This document shows, in pieces, positions 1-8,489 of a stretch of 64,000 nucleotides of DNA. The notes below the pieces were generated by a model, which saw nothing but the letters and a program-made list of their open reading frames with translations, was not told where the DNA came from and did not search any database. The number at the start of each line of letters is the position of its first letter. Position 1 is the stretch's first letter. Where the stretch lies: contig JAGFJA010000007.1 in assembly GCA_024103005.1 (NCBI GenBank), forward strand, positions 62,001-126,000, in the 5' to 3' direction. The position numbers and the translations under genes were made by a program. The stretch comes from Saprospiraceae bacterium. Its GTDB lineage: Bacteria > Bacteroidota > Bacteroidia > Chitinophagales > Saprospiraceae.

Positions 1-1628
1 TCGGCACTCGGAAACTCCGGAAGCCCCGGCATACGCATGATTTCACCCGTTACCGGCACGACAAATCCGGCTCCGGCTGCAATCTCAATTTCTCTGACAT
101 TGAGCACAAATCCACTCGGTGCGCCTCGCTTATCTTGATCATCTGAGAATGATTTCTGGGTTTTAGCAATACAAACACAGAGGTGTGATAATTTGAGTTT
201 TTTTATCACCTTCAGGTCGGCCTTTGCTTTAGCACCGTATTCGACAGATGCCGCTCCGTAAACTTTTTGGGCGATGGTACTGATTTTATTTTCTATACTT
301 TCCTCATTGGGATAAAGCGGTTGATAGGTTTGATCCTGATTGGCAGTGGTCACCCTTATAATTTCTTCAGCTATACCGATTGCACCATCGCCTCCTTTAG
401 CCCAGATATCTATTGCATCGGCGTGGAATCCGATTGCTTTACATTGCTCCACTACTGCTGCAATCTCGGCGTCAGTATCCGTAATAAAGCGGTTGATGGC
501 GACGACTGCCGGAATGCCGAATAGGCGTGAGTTGATGAGATGTTTTTCCAGGTTGACAAATCCGGCACGTACAGCATCCACATTCTCTGTTTTTAAGTCA
601 GCCAGGTCAACTCCTCCATGGTATTTCAGTGCGCGGATGGTAGCTATAATGACAATGCACCGGGGCACAAATCCCGCCATCCTGCATTTAATATCCAAAA
701 ATTTTTCACCACCGAGATCAAAGCCAAATCCTGCCTCAGTGACGACATAATCTGATAATGACAGTCCCATCTTGGTGGCTATAATCGTATTGGTTCCCTG
801 TGCAATATTGGCAAAGGGTCCTCCGTGGATGATTGCAGGCGTCTTTTCGACAGTTTGTACTAAATTGGGTAAGATGGCATCTTTAAGAAGTGCAGCCATT
901 GCGCCATGTGCCTTAAGGTCTCTGGCAAAAACAGGCTTGCCATCCATGGTATTTCCTACATAAATATTGCCTAATTTTTCCTTGAGCTCTTTTCGGTTAT
1001 TTACCAGACAAAGTATCGCCATGATTTCAGAAGCTGCCGTGATATTAAATCCGGCCTCCCTTGGTACTCCATTTCCTTTGCCGCCCAGACCGGATACAAT
1101 GTGCCGAAGCGAACGATCGTTCATATCCATAACCCGTTTAAACATGACGGTTCGCGGGTCGATGTTCAGTGTATTTTTTTTATTGTTGATGTTGTTGTCA
1201 ATAATTGTTACAAGCAAGTTATTTGCTTTTTCAATAGCCGCAAAATCTCCGGTAAAGTGCATATTGATGTCCTCCATGGGCAAGACCTGAGAATATCCCC
1301 CGCCTGCTGCGCCTCCTTTCATACCGAAAACCGGACCCAGCGACGGTTCTCTCAGGACCACCGTTGTTTTCTTTCCGATTTTATTCATCGCTTGGGCGAT
1401 ACCTATGCTGCAGGTTGTTTTACCTTCACCGGCAGGTGTAGGTGACATGGCGGAAACAAGTACCAGATTGCTTTTCCGGACCTTTTCTTCATCGATATAG
1501 TTTAGCGGAATTTTTGCTTTGTATTTACCGAAATACATTAAATCATCTTCGGCGATATTTAACTGGTCCGCAATATTTTTTATGTGGGTCAGCTTAATTT
1601 TCTGCGCAATTGAAAGATCATTCTCCAT
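1..1628 (-). CDS. fhs: Formate--tetrahydrofolate ligase, C-terminus cut by window edge
   Basis: ATP-dependent ligation of formate to tetrahydrofolate, giving 10-formyl-THF for one-carbon metabolism in the cytoplasm. The reverse strand is open from an ATG at 1628 to the left edge, giving 542 full codons; the family is usually about 556 residues, so only a few residues are missing. Visible hallmarks are the P-loop PTPAGEGKTT (about residues 63-72), the glycine-rich GMKGGAAGGG signature and the IATIRALKYHGG signature; the last visible residues include MPGLPEFP, typical of the C-terminus. It stands alone, with a long non-coding stretch upstream. The plus-strand open frames across it are shadows. 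Confidence 0.95.
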   Translation of the reverse strand, partial: MENDLSIAQKIKLTHIKNIADQLNIAEDDLMYFGKYKAKIPLNYIDEEKVRKSNLVLVSAMSPTPAGEGKTTCSIGIAQAMNKIGKKTTVVLREPSLGPVFGMKGGAAGGGYSQVLPMEDINMHFTGDFAAIEKANNLLVTIIDNNINNKKNTLNIDPRTVMFKRVMDMNDRSLRHIVSGLGGKGNGVPREAGFNITAASEIMAILCLVNNRKELKEKLGNIYVGNTMDGKPVFARDLKAHGAMAALLKDAILPNLVQTVEKTPAIIHGGPFANIAQGTNTIIATKMGLSLSDYVVTEAGFGFDLGGEKFLDIKCRMAGFVPRCIVIIATIRALKYHGGVDLADLKTENVDAVRAGFVNLEKHLINSRLFGIPAVVAINRFITDTDAEIAAVVEQCKAIGFHADAIDIWAKGGDGAIGIAEEIIRVTTANQDQTYQPLYPNEESIENKISTIAQKVYGAASVEYGAKAKADLKVIKKLKLSHLCVCIAKTQKSFSDDQDKRGAPSGFVLNVREIEIAAGAGFVVPVTGEIMRMPGLPEFPSA

Positions 1629-1711
1629 AAGAATTTTAAATTTTGCCTTAAAAATAATCAATAATCATACCTGCAAAATATTTTTTTGAGCATAAAACTA
1701 ATAAAATAGGA

Positions 1712-2065
1712 TTGTGTACCGGAGCAGGCGTCGAAGGACTGTTCAGTTTAGCCGTAAAATCTGTTGTTTATGTCATTTAAGAGCCCTCAATACCGGGTTT
1801 TGACAATTATCTTGATAGTTTGAGAAAAGTAAAAATTGACAGCGATTTGCCTTTCATTACGTTTGAATTTTAGATTTATGCAGGTGTGTAAATTAATGCG
1901 CAGATGGCTTATATGTTATTCGATGAAAAAACAAGAGAACTAGAATTGGGCAAACTATTGAAAATTTTCAATCATTATCAAAAGTATTTGGCCACATTGA
2001 ATTGTTTAGGTTTTAGCTCAAATTATAAGGTTATTGAACAAGTGCACTTACATGAATTTTTATAA
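1712..2065 (+). pseudogene. Possible decayed coding remnant, family not recognised
   Basis: One reading frame across this stretch gives protein-like sequence interrupted by three stop codons, for example FDNYLDSLRKVKIDSDLPF, then a stop, then MAYMLFDEKTRELELGK continuing to a final stop at about 2063. The last open piece is about 53 codons from an ATG at 1904. The composition (many D, E, K and L) looks coding, but no family is recognisable. It may be the relic of a gene or of an insertion sequence. The rest of 1629-2257 shows no convincing gene. Confidence 0.3.
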
Positions 2066-2123
2066 CAAATTAAATTTTAGAGACCCTATATTAGTGAAGA
2101 ATAGTTTATTTTTTAACCATAAG

Positions 2124-2203
2124 GTTGCATTTATGAATTGAATCCTGCTGAAAAAAAATTTACTCCACTTTACTTTTCCAAAAGTTGCATTTATTTGTTG
2201 AAT
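2124..2203. repeat. Pair of 21-bp direct repeats
   Basis: The block GTTGCATTTATnnnTTGAAT occurs at 2124-2144 and again at 2183-2203, 59 bp apart, differing at about four positions. It lies in AT-rich DNA beside the decayed frame and just downstream of the wzy-type gene. It could be a remnant of mobile-element ends; no matching inverted copy is visible. Confidence 0.45.
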
Positions 2204-2257
2204 TTAAGTAAAATGAATTTAGTATTCTTTTGGCAATACTCTATTCCAATCTGAGAT

Positions 2258-3718
2258 TTACTCTGATTGAGGCTCTTTAACCGATGTCTTTTTGACCCTT
2301 CTCCAGTGGTAGCCGGCGATCAAGGCAAGCGATATATAAAAGAAAGAGCCTCCTTTGTCTGATTCGACGACATCATTGATGGTCAGGATAACCAACATCC
2401 CAAAGAGAATCATTAGGGCAGCCATGATGACATTTTGATTGTTTTTGTCTTCCTCCTCATGGTACAGTTGTTGACCTTTAATGAGGGCCCACGTTACCAT
2501 CCAGACGAAGAGTATCGGTGCCAATATGCCCTGTTCAATCGCCAGCAGCATAAAATAGGAATGTACAGTGCTTCGGTCGGGATTGTCACTCACGTAAGTG
2601 CGAAATGAATTAAGGGTGTAGGACTTATAGGTATCGTAGAAGTTATTTGGACCGACACCTAATACCGGATGATCTGCTATCATATACCGCGCGGCAACCC
2701 ACCGGTAAACGCGTTCCATCGTCGATATATCTTCAAAATTGTAGGTTGCCGTCAAAAGTGAGTTGAAATCAGAATGGCTGATTGTTTTGTTGTAATTAGG
2801 TGCATAATCAAAAAATTTATTGTCTCTGATCAGATAAACCGAATATACTGAAATACCAATGATGGACACTATGATGGCAGGCTTGACTAATTTCCACTTT
2901 ATTATAAAATAAAACGGGACCAATAAAGCCATTGCTCCGATTGCTGCCCTGGTATAACTGAAATATACTCCAATAACGAATAAAACCAGCAATCCTAAGT
3001 ATAGATAACTCTGATGCCACTTCCGGTAATGAATGCGATAAAGCATCCATATTAGCGGAAACACAACCAGAATCTGGATGGCATAGTTGACGTGATTGGA
3101 ATAAAAAGGACCGACGCAGGAATTGATTTCTGAAAATGCAAACCCGGATTGCAGATGTCGTGCCATGACATACAGGATGGTCAGTGTCGTGGTAAATCCT
3201 ACTGCAATAGCTAGTTTTTTGACGTCTTTCCAGTCTTTGATAAAGAAGGCAGTCATCCCGAAATAAGCCACTATGTACCAGGCTTTGGCCAATAAATATT
3301 TAGTCGATAAAAATATATTGACCGAAAATATTGTGGCTATTATCGAAAGTGTATAAGATACTGCCAAAAAGATGACAATCGGATGGCGGACAAAACTGAA
3401 GTCAATTTTATTATGATTGAATATTAAGAACCCGGGAAGTAAGCCAATAAAAAATATATTGAACAACTCGTCAGGAGCGTCTAAACTCAAGGAGCCAAAA
3501 TAATATTCAGTTGAAATCGGGATAGTAAGGATCATCAGCAAATAAACAAGTTTGAGATCCTTCAAAAAGTAAAATGAAAGCAAACCTATTACCGGTACAC
3601 CAATAATCCAGTAAGTTTCTGTCCAGATGGCAATCAGAATACATACTGCACAAAATGCATTTAATAGGGTTAATGCGCTTGGCAACCGTACCGATCCCGT
3701 TACCGGTGTTTTATTCAT
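2258..3718 (-). CDS. O-antigen ligase / polysaccharide polymerase (Wzy/WaaL-type) membrane protein
   Basis: A 486-residue multi-pass inner-membrane protein with roughly eleven hydrophobic segments and a large soluble loop near residues 310-400. The loop holds the motif MIADHPVLGVGPNNFYDTY, characteristic of the O-antigen ligase/polymerase superfamily (PF04932), with HSYFMLLAIEQGILAPI following. Such enzymes join or polymerise lipid-linked glycans at the periplasmic face. The start at 3718 is chosen because it gives an 8-bp overlap with the wzz-like stop (ATGAATAA); the frame stays open 20 codons further up, but inside the neighbour. The two genes form an operon. No glycosyltransferases lie nearby, so the glycan is unknown. 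Confidence 0.85.
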   Translation of the reverse strand: MNKTPVTGSVRLPSALTLLNAFCAVCILIAIWTETYWIIGVPVIGLLSFYFLKDLKLVYLLMILTIPISTEYYFGSLSLDAPDELFNIFFIGLLPGFLIFNHNKIDFSFVRHPIVIFLAVSYTLSIIATIFSVNIFLSTKYLLAKAWYIVAYFGMTAFFIKDWKDVKKLAIAVGFTTTLTILYVMARHLQSGFAFSEINSCVGPFYSNHVNYAIQILVVFPLIWMLYRIHYRKWHQSYLYLGLLVLFVIGVYFSYTRAAIGAMALLVPFYFIIKWKLVKPAIIVSIIGISVYSVYLIRDNKFFDYAPNYNKTISHSDFNSLLTATYNFEDISTMERVYRWVAARYMIADHPVLGVGPNNFYDTYKSYTLNSFRTYVSDNPDRSTVHSYFMLLAIEQGILAPILFVWMVTWALIKGQQLYHEEEDKNNQNVIMAALMILFGMLVILTINDVVESDKGGSFFYISLALIAGYHWRRVKKTSVKEPQSE

Positions 3719-4832
3719 TCCAAAGTCTTTTCCACTCAGGGCTGCGTAACGTGTTCCGGATAATGATACCAATGACATTTGCCATCAATCCCATAATCAG
3801 AACAGATAAAACGATTAATGACCTTTTCGGACGAGACTTCACCAGCGGGATTTCAGCCTTTTCTACCAGGTGGAGAGCATTGTTTTTCCCGTTGAGTACA
3901 CCTAATACCTGACCATACCTTACATTGTACACAGTCAGATAATCTTTGGCCGACCGAAGCTGGGTTCCCATGATTTCGATGATGTTACGGCCTTCATTGA
4001 AGTTATTGAAGTTGATGGCACTGGTTGTGTTGGAGTCGGTGATAGACTTGTATTCCTCATTGAGACCGGCGACCATTGCCTTTAACATATTAATTGTATC
4101 ACGAGGAACATTTGGCAGAGATTCGAGTATTTTAAGACGTTCCTTCTCTCGCTTATACTTGGTCTCTACGTTGACCATTTTTTGCATGATTTCAGTACCC
4201 TGAGATTCCGGGTCGATAATTTTGTACTTGTTTCTCAACATTTGGACGGAGTCGGCGAGGATATTGACTTCTTTTTGTTTTTTTACTATATTGTCTTTGA
4301 TGGTAAGCGCAAGTTCATTGAGATTGGATTTCAATAGTTTTGAGACCAGTTCATTGATAAAATATCTGCAAGCATTGGCCATGGAGGCTGCCTGCTTCGG
4401 GTCCTTGTCTTCGATAGTCAGTTCAAGTGCGTCTAATTTTGTTTTTTCAATAGAGTAGTGATCATTGAAAATATTGTGAGCCTTATACCTGGCCTTACTG
4501 CCTTTAGGGTCGATCCCGTATTTTTTATACAGATCAAATGAATCAATCATCATGTCAAATAATTCACCCGACTGTGCCACGGTGAGCATCCGATCCAGAT
4601 CTACACCTGTACCATAATATTCCATTTCCTTCGTAGCATTGCCAAAGATGTGTTCAGGCTTCATCACATCAGGACTGGCAGGATAAAAAACAGTAGTGGA
4701 AGAATAATAATTGGGTAAAAAAAGGACGGCAATGATGGCGATAAGGGTTAATATCGCGACATTTCTTAGGATGGTTTTCCACTGCCGCACTATTAATTTT
4801 AAGATATCGAACAGAGATTCTTTTATTTGCAT
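3711..4832 (-). CDS. Wzz-family polysaccharide chain-length determinant
   Basis: A 373-residue inner-membrane protein with one transmembrane segment near each end (about residues 22-40 and 340-362) and a long periplasmic part predicted to be helical and coiled-coil between them. The C-terminal side has the proline-containing AEIPLVKSRPKRS stretch just before the second membrane segment, typical of Wzz/Wzc co-polymerases. No tyrosine kinase domain follows, so this is the kinase-less type. Such proteins set the length of polysaccharide chains made by a Wzy polymerase, which fits the overlapping downstream gene. Confidence 0.85.
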   Translation of the reverse strand: MQIKESLFDILKLIVRQWKTILRNVAILTLIAIIAVLFLPNYYSSTTVFYPASPDVMKPEHIFGNATKEMEYYGTGVDLDRMLTVAQSGELFDMMIDSFDLYKKYGIDPKGSKARYKAHNIFNDHYSIEKTKLDALELTIEDKDPKQAASMANACRYFINELVSKLLKSNLNELALTIKDNIVKKQKEVNILADSVQMLRNKYKIIDPESQGTEIMQKMVNVETKYKREKERLKILESLPNVPRDTINMLKAMVAGLNEEYKSITDSNTTSAINFNNFNEGRNIIEIMGTQLRSAKDYLTVYNVRYGQVLGVLNGKNNALHLVEKAEIPLVKSRPKRSLIVLSVLIMGLMANVIGIIIRNTLRSPEWKRLWNE

Positions 4833-4852
4833 CTATTTGAATTTCAAATTTG

Positions 4853-4860
4853 CAAAAGTA
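4853..4860 (-). promoter_or_regulatory. Probable -7 box (TACTTTTG) of the wzz/wzy operon
   Basis: Reading the reverse strand, TACTTTTG matches the Bacteroidota consensus TAnnTTTG, about 20 nt before the wzz ATG. A TTGG lies 16 nt upstream as a possible -33 element. Confidence 0.45.
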
Positions 4861-5070
4861 CTATTTTTATCTGAACCAAGGTCTTTTTCACATGATTTCA
4901 ATGAATTGTATTATAGCCGGATATCTTAAACGCGGTCGTGGTTTCACCAGAGTTTTTTTCATTTATCATAAACGACATCAATCTTATTTTTTTATGAATT
5001 TTTAAATCCGTGAAGATACACCGTTGTGAAATGTATCTTTACATGGCAATTTATTCTCAATATCTGAAGA

Positions 5071-6009
5071 ATGTCGGTCTGGAACAGTTATATACAAGGA
5101 TTTCATGATTATATGAAATTGGAGAAAGGCTCGGGAAGGCATACCATCGTTGCTTATCTGTCTGACATCAGGAAACTTGCATGGTTTTGTGAAAAGGAAG
5201 GTGGCATACACATTTCGCCTCTACAGGTAGGGTCAAAAGACATCCTTGATTTTCTCTTTGAACTGAATCAAATGGGAATAGGCGAGCGCAGTCAGGCAAG
5301 ACTTTTAAGTTCCTTTCGCTCTTTTTTTAAGTTTCTGCTGATTGAAGATGTTATCAGTCGGGATCCGATGGAATTAATTCAGGGGCCTCAGCTACCCACG
5401 ACTTATCCTGAAGTATTATCCGTATCAGAAGTAGAGGCCTTCTTTGGTGCCATTGACCTTAGTGAAGATCATGGACATCGCAACAGAGCGATTTTTGAGA
5501 CCATGTATGCTTGTGGACTTCGTGTCTCGGAAGTCATCAACTTGAAACTGGCCGGATATTTTCCGGATATTGGTTTTATTAGGGTTATCGGCAAGAATAA
5601 TAAGGAACGAATCATTCCTATTGGCGGCGTCGCTCTTAAGCAGATCAACTTTTATCTGGAAGGGGAGAGGCTTCATGTCGTCCCGAAACCGGGATTTGAC
5701 AATCATGTGTTTCTCAATAGGCGAGGTGCCGCCCTGACGCGAAATATGATTTTTATGCTCACCAAAAAGTATGCCTCCCTGGCAGGTATAGATAAAAACA
5801 TCAGCCCGCACACTTTCAGACACTCATTTGCTACGCATCTGGTAGAGGGTGGTGCAGACCTTAAAGCCGTCCAGGATATGCTCGGTCATGAGAGCATCAC
5901 GACTACAGAAATATATACCCACATAGATGTCAACTATTTAAAGGAGACAATGCAGCAGTTCCATCCCCTGTTTTCTTCAGGAGAAGGAAAATTAGATAAG
6001 GAAAATTAA
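5071..6009 (+). CDS. xerD: Site-specific tyrosine recombinase, XerC/XerD type
   Basis: A 312-residue integrase-family recombinase of the size and layout of XerC/XerD, which resolve chromosome dimers at dif. An N-terminal SAM-like core-binding domain (about residues 5-90) precedes the catalytic domain. The full catalytic set is visible: Arg151 in ACGLRVSEV, Lys175, His247 and Arg250 in HTFRHSFATHL, His273 in LGHESI and Tyr282 in EIYTHID. The ATG at 5071 is used; an ATG at 5043 is in another frame. It ends 9 bp before the stop of the convergent NifU-type gene. There are no integration-site repeats around it, so a housekeeping role is more likely than a mobile one. XerD rather than XerC is a judgement from overall resemblance. 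Confidence 0.9.
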   Translation: MSVWNSYIQGFHDYMKLEKGSGRHTIVAYLSDIRKLAWFCEKEGGIHISPLQVGSKDILDFLFELNQMGIGERSQARLLSSFRSFFKFLLIEDVISRDPMELIQGPQLPTTYPEVLSVSEVEAFFGAIDLSEDHGHRNRAIFETMYACGLRVSEVINLKLAGYFPDIGFIRVIGKNNKERIIPIGGVALKQINFYLEGERLHVVPKPGFDNHVFLNRRGAALTRNMIFMLTKKYASLAGIDKNISPHTFRHSFATHLVEGGADLKAVQDMLGHESITTTEIYTHIDVNYLKETMQQFHPLFSSGEGKLDKEN

Positions 6010-6018
6010 GGAAAAAAT

Positions 6019-6633
6019 TTATCCTATTTCACTGATGACCTCTGTCACTTCGGGAACCATTCTCTTAAGCATGGCTTCTATACCTGCCTTCAGTGTAATG
6101 GTCGAAGACGGACAACCACTGCATGAGCCTTGAAGAATAACCGTTACCACGCCTTTGTTGAATGAGTGGAATTCAATATTTCCGCCATCATTTGCTACTG
6201 CGGGCTTGACCACGTTTTCAATCAGATCCTTGATTTTTTGGACAATAGCCACATCGTCACCTGTGTATTCACGAGCATGCTTTTCAGCCTCGAGACGGTC
6301 TTGCTCTTCCTTGTAGCCGGGATCAACTACGGGAAGTCCATCCATGACATAATTCTTGATAAATCCCTTCAATTCATGTTGAATGTCCTTCCAGGTGTAA
6401 AGCGGATCCTTGGTTACTGAAACGAAATTGTTACAGATATAAACACCGCTAACATAGGGGAATCCGAAAATTTCTGTCGCCATAGGAGACCACTTTTGAG
6501 CATCTTCCACCGTGCGGAAGTCGGCTGTACCTCCCGGATAAAGCATCTTATTGACCACAAATTTGAGGGACTCAGGATTAGGAGTTTCCTCTGTATAGAT
6601 TAGAATAGGAGTTTTTACGACCTGATCTGACAT
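6019..6633 (-). CDS. NifU/Nfu-family Fe-S cluster carrier protein
   Basis: A 204-residue cytoplasmic protein with an N-terminal Nfu_N domain (about residues 10-100, starting with EETPNPESLKFVVN) and a C-terminal NifU-like domain (about 128-200) with the cluster-binding pair Cys171 and Cys174 in GSCSGCPSS. Proteins of this layout accept a [4Fe-4S] cluster from the assembly machinery and pass it to target enzymes. It is separated by 162 bp from the flavin reductase gene upstream and has its own promoter-like box, so it is probably transcribed on its own. Confidence 0.92.
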   Translation of the reverse strand: MSDQVVKTPILIYTEETPNPESLKFVVNKMLYPGGTADFRTVEDAQKWSPMATEIFGFPYVSGVYICNNFVSVTKDPLYTWKDIQHELKGFIKNYVMDGLPVVDPGYKEEQDRLEAEKHAREYTGDDVAIVQKIKDLIENVVKPAVANDGGNIEFHSFNKGVVTVILQGSCSGCPSSTITLKAGIEAMLKRMVPEVTEVISEIG

Positions 6634-6699
6634 TGTTTTTTATTTTAGTTGGATAAACAAACGGATGCAATAAAGGTTGACTTAATCGGTATTTTTCGG

Positions 6700-6707
6700 C
6701 AAAGATA
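6700..6707 (-). promoter_or_regulatory. Probable -7 box (TATCTTTG) of the NifU-type gene
   Basis: The reverse strand reads TATCTTTG, a perfect TAnnTTTG match, about 66 nt before the ATG at 6633. A CTTTGAAT lies roughly 25 nt further up. The same octamer precedes idi2 and icmF. Confidence 0.45.
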
Positions 6708-6795
6708 GGTTGATTTGAATAATTTTTTAATTCAAAGAGATGGGAAATCCTCCTTTTACTACATTCTTCACACGATTCATCTTTAGAGAATGATA

Positions 6796-7518
6796 TCAGC
6801 CGTACAATTCTATCATTACCCTGCTTTTGTCTATCATCATGGCATTTTGCAGTATATCGACGGCTTCGTCCACCATAGCCTGCCATCCGCACAGCATAAA
6901 TAGGGCATCCGTATGCTCTGAATTGTAAGTATTCAGATACACCGAATGAACATACCCTTTGTGATATAGCCCGTCGCCAGTGTGGCGGCTCAGAGCTATA
7001 TCCAGTTTGAAGTTAGGATATTGTCTGAATTTTTCAAGATCTTCCCGATAGAGGATGTCATGTTCGTATCGTGTGCCGAAAATGAGGTGAAATTGAGTAT
7101 GCTTATATTTGTCGTTTCCCAATACTTTCTGGAGGATGGCACGAAAGGGTGCCAGTCCCGTTCCGGTACAGATCATGACTACGGTGGGTGGCAGATTTTC
7201 AGGGAGACAGAATATGCCGTCAGGTCCCTTGAAACGCAGTGTGTCGCCTACTTGAATGGTATCGCACAGATAGGTCGAACCGAGACCTCCTTCCAGTTTG
7301 CCTACACACAGTTCTATTTGTCCATTAGTCGTATGATTGGCGATAGAATAACTTTTCCATCGTTGCAGCCTTTTTTCCCCTATTGGCAGGTCAAAGGTGA
7401 TAAATTGCCCCGGTACGGCGATGATTGGCTCATCCGACTTTGGCTTAATCAGGATTTTTTTTACCCGATCTGTCTCGGGGCTTATTTCACTTACAGTAGC
7501 ATCTATCCACTTCGGCAT
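6796..7518 (-). CDS. FAD/NAD(P)-binding oxidoreductase, ferredoxin-NADP reductase-like
   Basis: A 240-residue flavoenzyme of the ferredoxin-NADP(+) reductase superfamily. The N-terminal FAD barrel carries RWKSYSIANHT (the RxYS-type flavin motif, near residue 53) and the C-terminal nucleotide domain carries CTGTGLAPFRAIL. The sequence ends in ELYG, a short C-terminus. It lacks a 2Fe-2S domain, so it must donate to or take electrons from a separate carrier. It lies 17 bp downstream of the GYDIA kinase gene and is probably in the mevalonate operon, though a role in that pathway is not implied by the sequence. Confidence 0.85.
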   Translation of the reverse strand: MPKWIDATVSEISPETDRVKKILIKPKSDEPIIAVPGQFITFDLPIGEKRLQRWKSYSIANHTTNGQIELCVGKLEGGLGSTYLCDTIQVGDTLRFKGPDGIFCLPENLPPTVVMICTGTGLAPFRAILQKVLGNDKYKHTQFHLIFGTRYEHDILYREDLEKFRQYPNFKLDIALSRHTGDGLYHKGYVHSVYLNTYNSEHTDALFMLCGWQAMVDEAVDILQNAMMIDKSRVMIELYG

Positions 7519-7535
7519 AATGAGTTTTTATTATT

Positions 7536-8489
7536 TTATACCAATAATTCCTTGATAGAATAAATTTTCAGCCCATATTGTTCTTCTGTTTCCTTTTTAT
7601 ATTCATTTAATTTTTTGTTTCCGGAAAACAGAATGAAGTCTCCGCCCCATGCGCCAAGTGATTTGACCATCCCGTCGAATGTAGGGAATAGTCTGTTTTT
7701 TATCGGATCTACACCGAGAAGAAAGCCGATTGTTTCTTCGTGGATAGCTATTGCCTTGTTGAGGTGGCTGATGGTAGGTGCGTCCAGGATATGGTAAGTC
7801 AGTCTGTTGATTAAGTCTATTCGGGTGCTCAGGTCTTTTCCTTGGATCTTCTCTTCAAAACTTACAATAGATGACGCCGTATCGGCTTTTTGTCCCAGAT
7901 AGGCAAGACCGCCGTGCTCTGACAGAATTGCCGGCCGGTGTACCCTACTTGCAAGCAATTTTTTGCCTCTCTGAAAGATAATGGGCTGGTCGCTGAGTGC
8001 GCAGGCAATATCATAGCCTGAACCACCGATGGTTTCCTGCTGGAGCCTGAAGGGATCTATTTGGAACCATGATGCTATATTTACCAGTAGGCTTGAACTG
8101 CTTCCCATGCCCCAATTCATCGGCCATCCGATCCTTGTTTCTACCTGGAAAGAACCTGATTTCAGAATGTTTTTGCCACACAAGACAATGGCTGCATTCA
8201 GTATCGAAGCCAGTTTATTGGCCACCTCCATATCGGATGCCGAGATGATTTCTATATTATTTCTTGTATCAAAGAGGGCGTCAAACCATGGTTGGTTGTC
8301 AAAGTCAGCGGCATTCCAGATGAGGTTGTCAGCAGGACCTGAAACAGGCGTCAGTAGCAGAGAATGTGTGCTTATGGTTGGCCAGGCGAGGCAGCGGCTC
8401 CCTTTCAGTGCAAGATATTCGCCTGTTATCATCAGTTTGCCACGTGCACTGTAAAGTATAGAGTCGGAATTGTTGGATAAATGGTTCAT
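7536..8489 (-). CDS. GYDIA-family GHMP kinase (mevalonate pathway)
   Basis: A 317-residue small-molecule kinase of the GHMP superfamily. The ATP-binding motif is NWGMGSSSSLLVN (P-G-x-G-S-S-S-like) in the first half, followed by the GGSGYDIACAL motif after which this Bacteroidota subfamily is named. The ATG overlaps the stop of HMG-CoA reductase by one base (TAATG), showing tight translational coupling. Members are thought to act as mevalonate or phosphomevalonate kinases; the neighbours support that, but which of the two reactions it performs cannot be told from the sequence. Confidence 0.85.
   Translation of the reverse strand: MNHLSNNSDSILYSARGKLMITGEYLALKGSRCLAWPTISTHSLLLTPVSGPADNLIWNAADFDNQPWFDALFDTRNNIEIISASDMEVANKLASILNAAIVLCGKNILKSGSFQVETRIGWPMNWGMGSSSSLLVNIASWFQIDPFRLQQETIGGSGYDIACALSDQPIIFQRGKKLLASRVHRPAILSEHGGLAYLGQKADTASSIVSFEEKIQGKDLSTRIDLINRLTYHILDAPTISHLNKAIAIHEETIGFLLGVDPIKNRLFPTFDGMVKSLGAWGGDFILFSGNKKLNEYKKETEEQYGLKIYSIKELLV

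Noticed and set aside
5071..6009. Tyrosine recombinase as part of an integrated element
   Set aside because: Its neighbours are core genes, it matches the size and motifs of Xer proteins, and no direct repeats flank it.
6982..7563. 193-codon open frame on the plus strand
   Set aside because: Antisense to the flavin reductase, which has clear FAD and NAD motifs.
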